Shown here piece after piece: positions 31,201 to 35,926 of a stretch of DNA of 35,926 nt (its first letter is position 1; the number at the start of each line of letters is the position of its first letter). The position numbers and the translations under genes were made by a program. Location: assembly GCA_030652255.1 (NCBI GenBank), contig JAUSAZ010000101.1:1-35926 (forward strand), given 5' to 3'. The notes below the pieces were generated by a model. The model had not been told where the DNA came from. It did not search any database and was given only the letters and a program-made list of their open reading frames with translations. The DNA is from Myxococcales bacterium (GTDB taxonomy: Bacteria; Myxococcota_A; Polyangia; Polyangiales; Ga0077539).

Positions 31201-32672
31201 CTGGCACCGCCGCCTGCATCGCTGATCGCCCGGGGGTTGCCGACGAGGAGCCCCTGGAACCCCGTGGTCGCCTCGCCGATCACGATCCCGCCAGGGCCGA
31301 TCTCGTAGAAGCGCAGCCGGGTGTCGTGCGCCTGGCCCCGCATCTTGGCGATGACCATGAAGCGACGGAGCTCGCCCTGGATCTCGACATAACGCTGCAG
31401 CACGATCACGTCGGTCAGGAACGAGATCCCGTGCGGGCTCAGCCGCAGCTCCACGTACGACTCGACCAGCTCGGCGGTCATCACCACGGTGACGCCGAGG
31501 CGCAACAGCGCGCCGACCATCCGGTAGAGCGACTCGCGGAAGTCCTCGCGAAACGATGGCGCGAGCGCGAGCTCGAGGCCCGAGAGGGAGTCGATCACGA
31601 GGCGCTTCGCGCCGACGCGCTTCACCGCGGCCGCGAGCTCCTCCATCGTCTCGTCGACCGAGAGGTCGAGCGGGCGGAGGTACAGCATCTCCAGCTTGCC
31701 CTCGTCGACGAGGCCCTGCAGCAGGCTCGCGTCGGGCCCGTTGCTCAGGTACTCGTCGGGGCGCTTCTCGAAGACCGCGATCACGCCGGCCTCGCCGCGC
31801 TCGATGCCCTCCCGGATGAACTGCGTCGCCGCGATGGTCTTGCCCGAGCCCGACGGCCCGACGATCATCGTCGAGTAGCCCGCGGGGATGCCCCCGCCGA
31901 GCATCTCGTCGAGGCCGGCGATGCCCGTCTTCTTGCGCTCGACGGACAGCGCGGGCCGGGCGTGCGGCGCGTCCGGGCTCGGCAGCCGGGGGTACACCCG
32001 CAGCCCCGCCTCGGAGATCTTGAGCGTGTGCAGCCCGGGGATCTGCCCCTGGCCGCGCATCTTCACGACCTGCACCTTGCGCACGATGGAGTTGTGCTCG
32101 GCCGACTGCACGAGCCGCACGATGCCGTCGGCGACGGTGAAGATCGGGTTGCTCTCGTTGTCGTCGTCGTACTCGCCGACGAGGAAGGTGGTCGCCTCCC
32201 AGCTCGTGAGGTGCAGGCTGAGGCGCTCGACGAACTGCTGGATGTCGAGGCCGCCCTGACCGACCGCGCGGCGCGTCATGGCGCGGAAGGAGTCGACGAA
32301 CACCAGGCGCGGGCCCGTCGCCTCGACCTCCTGGATGATCCGCTCCAGCACCTTCTCGAGCCCGTCGGTGATGAGCTCGGCCCCGAGGTGCAGGAAGCGG
32401 ATGGAGCCCGGGATGAGGGCGGGGTCGAAGAACGAGAACTGCTGCTGATAGCGCAGCATCTTCAGCGGGGGCTCGCCGCAGATCATGACGAAGAGCGCCG
32501 GCCGCTCGGGGCTGGCGTTGGCGAACATGATCTGGTGGGCGAGGGTGGTCTTGCCGCCGCCGGGCGGGCCGGCGATGAGGTTGAAGGAGAACTCCGGCAG
32601 GCCGCCGCCGAGGACGTCGTCGAGGCCCGGGACCCCGGTGGGTAGCTTCTTGATCTGGACCCGTTGGCTCAC
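31197..32672 (-). CDS. KaiC-like dual RecA-domain ATPase
   Basis: 491 residues with two RecA/KaiC domains. First Walker A GPPGGGKT (35-42), Walker B LVFVDS (123-128); second Walker A GPSGSGKT (272-279), Walker B LVIDS (358-362). Each begins with a conserved TG(V/I)(P/A)GLD. The carboxylate pairs after each Walker A are reduced compared with clock KaiC (one Glu in GEP, then EK in FEKRPDE). At the KaiC phosphosite the Ser is kept (Ser417, in HGISFLTD) and the neighbouring Thr is Phe418. It therefore looks like a signalling ATPase and not a canonical circadian oscillator. There is no kaiA or kaiB nearby. The GTG start at 32672 overlaps the TGA of the upstream small gene (GTGA), with GAGGAG five bases upstream. 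It is the centre of the three-gene operon. Confidence 0.92.
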   Translation of the reverse strand: MSQRVQIKKLPTGVPGLDDVLGGGLPEFSFNLIAGPPGGGKTTLAHQIMFANASPERPALFVMICGEPPLKMLRYQQQFSFFDPALIPGSIRFLHLGAELITDGLEKVLERIIQEVEATGPRLVFVDSFRAMTRRAVGQGGLDIQQFVERLSLHLTSWEATTFLVGEYDDDNESNPIFTVADGIVRLVQSAEHNSIVRKVQVVKMRGQGQIPGLHTLKISEAGLRVYPRLPSPDAPHARPALSVERKKTGIAGLDEMLGGGIPAGYSTMIVGPSGSGKTIAATQFIREGIERGEAGVIAVFEKRPDEYLSNGPDASLLQGLVDEGKLEMLYLRPLDLSVDETMEELAAAVKRVGAKRLVIDSLSGLELALAPSFREDFRESLYRMVGALLRLGVTVVMTAELVESYVELRLSPHGISFLTDVIVLQRYVEIQGELRRFMVIAKMRGQAHDTRLRFYEIGPGGIVIGEATTGFQGLLVGNPRAISDAGGGAR

Positions 32673-33121
32673 GGCGTCTCCTCGGTTGTGCTGGTCAGGA
32701 CTTCGTCGGGCCACACCTCGGCCAGCAGGCGCAGCACCAGGGTGTCTCCGATGAGGCCCCCGAGGAGGCGGAGGATGTGGGTCATCAGGCACAGCGACGC
32801 CTCGCGCGCCGCCTCCGCTGTCTGTGCTTCGAGGCACGCCCGCAGGGACTGCCAGCGCTCGTCGGGCCCCCGGTGGGGGTCGCCCACCAGCCACGGGTAG
32901 CGCGCCCTCGTCACGAAGAGGCTGCGCACGAAGAGCGCCGACATTCCGAGGTGCCCGACGACCCGCCCGAGGTGCGAGCTCAGCTTCTCGCTCACCTGGA
33001 CGGTGCCCGCGGCCACGCCGCTCGCGCTCTCGGCCGAGGCTCCCTCACGTTCGAGCATCCTGCGCGCGATCGTCACGAGAGGATCGCCCTCCCCGGCATT
33101 CGGGTTCGTGGGGTCCGTCAT
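32669..33121 (-). CDS. Small helical protein, first gene of the KaiC-like operon
   Basis: 150 residues, no family recognised. ATG 33121 has GGAG seven bases upstream. Predicted helices cover most of the chain: VTIARRMLEREGASAESASG, VSEKLSSHLGRVVGHLGMSALFVRSLFVTRARYPWLVG, and a C-terminal one, RWQSLRACLEAQTAEAAREASLCLMTHILRLLGGLIGDTLVLRLLAEVW. The amphipathic C-terminal helices could form a four-helix bundle. There is no signal peptide and no clear transmembrane helix. Its stop codon overlaps the KaiC-like start (GTGA), which strongly implies a shared function, possibly regulation or bridging of the ATPase and the kinase. That role is inference only. Confidence 0.7.
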   Translation of the reverse strand: MTDPTNPNAGEGDPLVTIARRMLEREGASAESASGVAAGTVQVSEKLSSHLGRVVGHLGMSALFVRSLFVTRARYPWLVGDPHRGPDERWQSLRACLEAQTAEAAREASLCLMTHILRLLGGLIGDTLVLRLLAEVWPDEVLTSTTEETP

Positions 33122-33250
33122 GAACGAGCTCCGCGCCCGCCGGGAGCGCATTGGGGGTGAGAGCTCGGTGAGGCGTAGTCCTACTGAGCGAACCTCTTTC
33201 ATAGTCCCTCTGGGCTCGATCAGCCATCCCCAATCCCCCCCCGCAGGCTT

Positions 33251-33265
33251 TGCACCGCCCGCTCC
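33251..33265 (-). promoter_or_regulatory. Candidate sigma-54 (-24/-12) promoter for the KaiC-like operon
   Basis: On the minus strand the sequence GGAGCGGGCGGTGCA has GG at 33265-33264 and GC at 33253-33252, separated by the required 10 bases, with the -12 part TGCA close to TTGCA. It points towards the small-protein/KaiC/kinase operon, about 130 bases before its first start codon. GG-N10-GC occurs by chance in GC-rich DNA, so the support comes mainly from context: the neighbouring divergent gene encodes a sigma-54 activator. Confidence 0.3.
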
Positions 33266-33347
33266 GCAACCGCGCCCCGTCGCCCGGCCGATATGCGCCG
33301 CGGCGGCCCTCTCCCCTTTCGCCCGATGCATCGGTGGGGGGCCGCCC

Positions 33348-33357
33348 GGAGGTGATC
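33348..33357 (+). promoter_or_regulatory. Extended Shine-Dalgarno of the FHA-sigma54 activator gene
   Basis: GGAGGTGATC pairs with ten consecutive bases of the 3' end of 16S rRNA, well above the usual 4-6, and sits 8 bases before ATG 33366. It fixes this start and suggests efficient initiation. Confidence 0.7.
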
Positions 33358-33365
33358 CCATCCCC

Positions 33366-34976
33366 ATGCTGCGCGTACAGATCGCCCGCGGAACGTCCCT
33401 CTCCCTCAGCCGCCGCGTCGACGGCCCGCTCTGCATCCCGGTCGAGCGCGACGAGCGCGACCTCCCTGCGTCCAGCTCGCTCCCGTGGTTCGTGGTGCCC
33501 GACGAGGACGGCCGCGCGGTGCTGCTCCACGGCGAGCACCACCAGGCCCTCGCGCGGCTCGAGCCCGGCGACGTCTTCCGCCGCGGCGAGCTCACCGTGC
33601 GCCTCGACGCCGACGCCGAGACCGAGCCCGGCACCGACCCCGTCTTCACCCTCCGCAGCCCGGTGTCCCTCGCGCTCGCCCTCCCCGACGGGCGCCGCGT
33701 CCCGCTCGGCGGGCGCCCGCTCACCGTCGGCACCGACCCGGCCAGCGACGTGGTGCTCTCCGACCCCGCAGTCAGCGCCCGCCACGGGCAGGTGCACCGC
33801 GTCGGCAACACCTGGATGTTCACCGACCTCGGCAGCACCAACGGCGTCTGGATCGGCGGCGCCCGGGTGACCGCCGCCGCCCTCGGCCCGGGCGTGACGC
33901 TCACCCTGGGCCGCACCCGCGTGGAGTGCGTGCCCGAGGTCGAGGCTCCGGCCGCCGTCATCGCCCCCAGCCTCGTCGGGACCTCCCCCGCCATGGACCG
34001 CGTGCGCGCCGCCATCGCCCGCTACGCCCCGGCGCCGTACCCCGTGCTCGTCGAGGGCGAGAGCGGCGTCGGCAAGGAGCTCGTCGCGCGGGAGATACAC
34101 CGCCTCGGCCCCCACCGGGACGGCCCGCTGGTCACGGTCAACTGCGCGGCCATCGCGCCCGACGTGATCGAGAGCGAGCTCTTCGGCCACGAGCGCGGGG
34201 CCTTCACCGGCGCCGTCGGCCGCCGCCGCGGGCTCTTCGAGGAGGCCCACCAGGGGACCCTCTTCCTCGACGAGATCGGCGACCTTCCCTTACCACTCCA
34301 GGTAAAATTGCTGCGCGTGCTGGAGACCGGCGAGCTCCGCCGGGTGGGCGGCGAGCAGACGATCCGCGCGCGCCCGCGGGTGGTGAGCGCCACGCTGCGC
34401 GACCTCTCCGCCATGGTCGCCGACGGCCGCTTCCGGGAGGACCTCTTCTTCCGCCTCGCGGACTTCCGCGTGACGGTGCCGCCGCTGCGCGAGCGGCAGG
34501 GCGACATCCCTGCGCTGGTCGACGCGCTGCTCCGTCGCATCGGCGCCGACACGGGTCGGCACTGCCGCATCGAGGAGCGCGCCGTCGGGCGCATGGTGCT
34601 GCACCCCTGGGCGGGCAACGTGCGCGAGCTGCTGGCGGTGCTCAAGCGCGCGGTGTTTCTGTGCGAGGGGGAGGTCATCGGGCTGCGCGAGCTGCGCTTC
34701 GAGGGCAGCGGCCGCTCGCCCGCGCGCCGTCGCCCGGAGGCGCCCGCCCCGATGCCGCCGTCGCTCCCGGGGCGCTGGCCCGACGAGGTCGAGCGGGGCG
34801 ACCTGGCCGCGCTGCACCGCTGGTGCGAAGGCAACCTCAGCCGCATGGCGGCCATCACGGGCCTGGCCCGATCGACCCTCCGGGAGCGCATCCGCCGGCA
34901 CGGCGCCTACGCCAGCGCCGCGGAAGAAGCGCGATTGACCGGTGGGGGGCGCGATCCAAGACTGTCGCGACGATGA
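33366..34976 (+). CDS. FHA-domain sigma-54-dependent transcriptional activator
   Basis: 536 residues. The N-terminal 100 residues are unassigned. An FHA phosphothreonine-binding domain lies at about 105-185 (LTVGTDPASDVVLSD.AVSARHGQVH...LGSTNGVWIGG). The AAA+ sigma-54-interacting domain lies at 203-440: Walker A GESGVGKE (231-238), GAFTGA loop intact (278-283), Walker B GTLFLDEIGD (297-306), arginine-finger region FREDLFFRL. A Fis-type helix-turn-helix is at about 478-512. FHA-type activators usually respond to Ser/Thr protein kinases, common in myxobacteria. ATG 33366 follows GGAGGTGATC (33348-33357), an almost perfect anti-16S match. The gene is divergent from the KaiC-like operon and overlaps the rhomboid gene by ATGA. 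Confidence 0.93.
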   Translation: MLRVQIARGTSLSLSRRVDGPLCIPVERDERDLPASSSLPWFVVPDEDGRAVLLHGEHHQALARLEPGDVFRRGELTVRLDADAETEPGTDPVFTLRSPVSLALALPDGRRVPLGGRPLTVGTDPASDVVLSDPAVSARHGQVHRVGNTWMFTDLGSTNGVWIGGARVTAAALGPGVTLTLGRTRVECVPEVEAPAAVIAPSLVGTSPAMDRVRAAIARYAPAPYPVLVEGESGVGKELVAREIHRLGPHRDGPLVTVNCAAIAPDVIESELFGHERGAFTGAVGRRRGLFEEAHQGTLFLDEIGDLPLPLQVKLLRVLETGELRRVGGEQTIRARPRVVSATLRDLSAMVADGRFREDLFFRLADFRVTVPPLRERQGDIPALVDALLRRIGADTGRHCRIEERAVGRMVLHPWAGNVRELLAVLKRAVFLCEGEVIGLRELRFEGSGRSPARRRPEAPAPMPPSLPGRWPDEVERGDLAALHRWCEGNLSRMAAITGLARSTLRERIRRHGAYASAAEEARLTGGGRDPRLSRR

Positions 34977-35686
34977 TCCCGATCAGAGACCTCAACCCGA
35001 CGCGCAGCACCCCGTGGGTCACCTGGACGCTGCTGCTGCTCTGCGGCCTGGTGTTCATCTGGCAGGCGGTGCTGCCGGTGGGAGCCGACCGCGATTTCGT
35101 CTTCGCCTACGGGCTCATCCCCCGGCGGGTGATGTTCTCCCAAGACCCCGCCGCGCTGCTCACGATCTTCACGTCGATGTTCATGCACGGCGGGCTCATG
35201 CACATCATCGGCAACCTGTGGTTCCTGCGGCTGTTCGGCGACAACGTCGAAGACAACATGGGGCCCGTGCGCTTCACGATCTTCTACCTGCTCTGCGGCC
35301 TCGCCGCGGCGGGCGCCCAGATCGCCATGAGCCCCGCCTCCGGGGTCCCGATGGTGGGCGCCTCCGGGGCCATCGCGGGGGTGCTCGCGGCCTACCTGGT
35401 GCTCTACCCCCACGCGCGCGTCGTGGCCCTCGTCCCGATCTTCATCTTCATCCAGTTCATGGAGATCCCGGCCTTCGTGTTCATCGCGCTCTGGTTCGGG
35501 CTCCAGTTCTTCTCGGGCATCGGCTCCATCGGCGCCTCGGGCGGCGGCGTCGCGTACTGGGCCCACATCGGCGGCTTCGTCGCGGGCCTCGCGCTGGTGT
35601 ACCTCTTCCGCACGCCGCACCCCCCGGCGCCGCGGATGGCCTTCGAGCGCTCGCAGCCGCACTGGCGCAACAGCCGCGGGTGGTGA
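34973..35686 (+). CDS. Rhomboid-family intramembrane serine protease
   Basis: 237 residues with about six hydrophobic segments. The catalytic dyad is visible: Ser131 in VGASGAIAG and His198 in AYWAHIGGFVAG. The HxxxN element (HIIGNLWFL, His77 and Asn81) that lines the active site is present, and so is the FTSMFMHGG segment of the family. It cleaves membrane proteins within or near the bilayer; the substrate is unknown. The ATG at 34973 overlaps the TGA of the activator gene (ATGA), so the two are translationally coupled. A regulator and an intramembrane protease in one unit suggest linked signal relay, though this is inference. Confidence 0.93.
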   Translation: MIPIRDLNPTRSTPWVTWTLLLLCGLVFIWQAVLPVGADRDFVFAYGLIPRRVMFSQDPAALLTIFTSMFMHGGLMHIIGNLWFLRLFGDNVEDNMGPVRFTIFYLLCGLAAAGAQIAMSPASGVPMVGASGAIAGVLAAYLVLYPHARVVALVPIFIFIQFMEIPAFVFIALWFGLQFFSGIGSIGASGGGVAYWAHIGGFVAGLALVYLFRTPHPPAPRMAFERSQPHWRNSRGW

Positions 35687-35848
35687 CGCCGACCTCACCC
35701 CCGCTGCCGCGCGCCCCTCTCCATGAATGGTTCACTTCGGGACACATCTCCTGGAATGATTTGTTTTCAGGCGTCTGCTGGCAGCACAAGCCGTCGCACG
35801 TCGCCGGGGTTCGGGCGTTGGCCCTCACCCCGGGCAATAACAAGGGGC

Positions 35849-35869
35849 GCCCCGGACGGGGTCCGGGGC
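35849..35869 (+). terminator. Perfect inverted repeat after the rhomboid gene
   Basis: GCCCCGGAC (35849-35857) and GTCCGGGGC (35861-35869) form a 9-base perfect stem with a 3-base loop, about 160 bases after the rhomboid stop. No T-run follows, so it may be a GC-rich terminator helped by Rho, or a hairpin of a downstream element. Otherwise 35687-35926 shows no clear gene; a less GC-rich stretch at 35722-35790 could be a promoter region for something beyond the window. Confidence 0.35.
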
Positions 35870-35926
35870 TTACCGGACCGGAACGCGCTCGACCTTCCTG
35901 AAGGTGCAGCGATGATCCGTTGATTG

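Noticed and set aside
31197..32672. Calling this a circadian clock kaiABC locus
   Set aside because: No kaiA or kaiB, altered catalytic pairs and the Thr phosphosite replaced by Phe. It belongs to the broader KaiC-like signalling ATPases.
33160..33200. Short GTAG/CTAC dyad in the divergent region before the KaiC-like operon
   Set aside because: Arms of only four bases around TC; expected by chance and not close to the candidate promoter.
35723..35923. Short plus-strand open frame at the right end
   Set aside because: No ribosome binding site, no recognisable residues, and it crosses the inverted repeat at 35849-35869.

Overview
The window is very GC-rich, has strong third-position GC preference, and carries several families that are typical of Myxococcota. 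These are a MopE-type metal-binding repeat protein with a MYXO-CTERM-like tail, a Stig1-type cysteine-rich repeat lipoprotein, an FHA-domain sigma-54 activator, and many sensor kinases with PAS domains. I infer a myxobacterium, most likely of the Polyangiales/Sandaracinaceae type. Nothing in the sequence fixes the genus. I see no rRNA, tRNA, CRISPR array, insertion sequence or prophage module; this looks like ordinary chromosome.

Left part (1-9.9 kb): a short C-terminal scrap of a gene is followed by a two-gene unit, a divergent Hsp70-like ATPase and a translationally coupled coiled-coil protein whose C-terminus resembles GrpE. Two minus-strand exported lipoproteins follow: one with a lysozyme/transglycosylase-like domain plus MopE repeats, and one papain-like protease. 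Next come a putative tail-anchored protein, a secreted-type Asp-rich (EF-hand-like) protein and a SprA-family putative metalloprotease.

Middle part (9.9-24.8 kb): a MatB-like acyl-CoA synthetase sits with a large SF1 (DNA2/NAM7-like) helicase. A GAF-PAS-PAS histidine kinase is paired with a single-domain Rcp1-like response regulator. A 1406-residue Stig1-repeat lipoprotein has a strong predicted hairpin in its leader. UMP kinase (pyrH), an unknown protein and a MATE transporter follow.

Right part (24.8-35.9 kb): mostly metabolic and housekeeping genes come first: a metallophosphoesterase, a nucleotidyltransferase-fold protein, a rhodanese, an NAD-dependent epimerase, peptidyl-tRNA hydrolase and an ACT-malic enzyme. 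They are followed by a signalling cluster. This is an overlapping operon of a small unknown helical protein, a dual-RecA KaiC-like ATPase and a PAS histidine kinase, all minus strand. Divergent from it is an FHA-sigma54 activator that overlaps a rhomboid protease gene by ATGA.

The most promising candidates for undescribed biology are the Hsp70/GrpE-like pair, the KaiC-like/kinase/small-protein operon facing the FHA activator and rhomboid (with a candidate -24/-12 promoter between them), and the structured leader of the Stig1-repeat lipoprotein gene.
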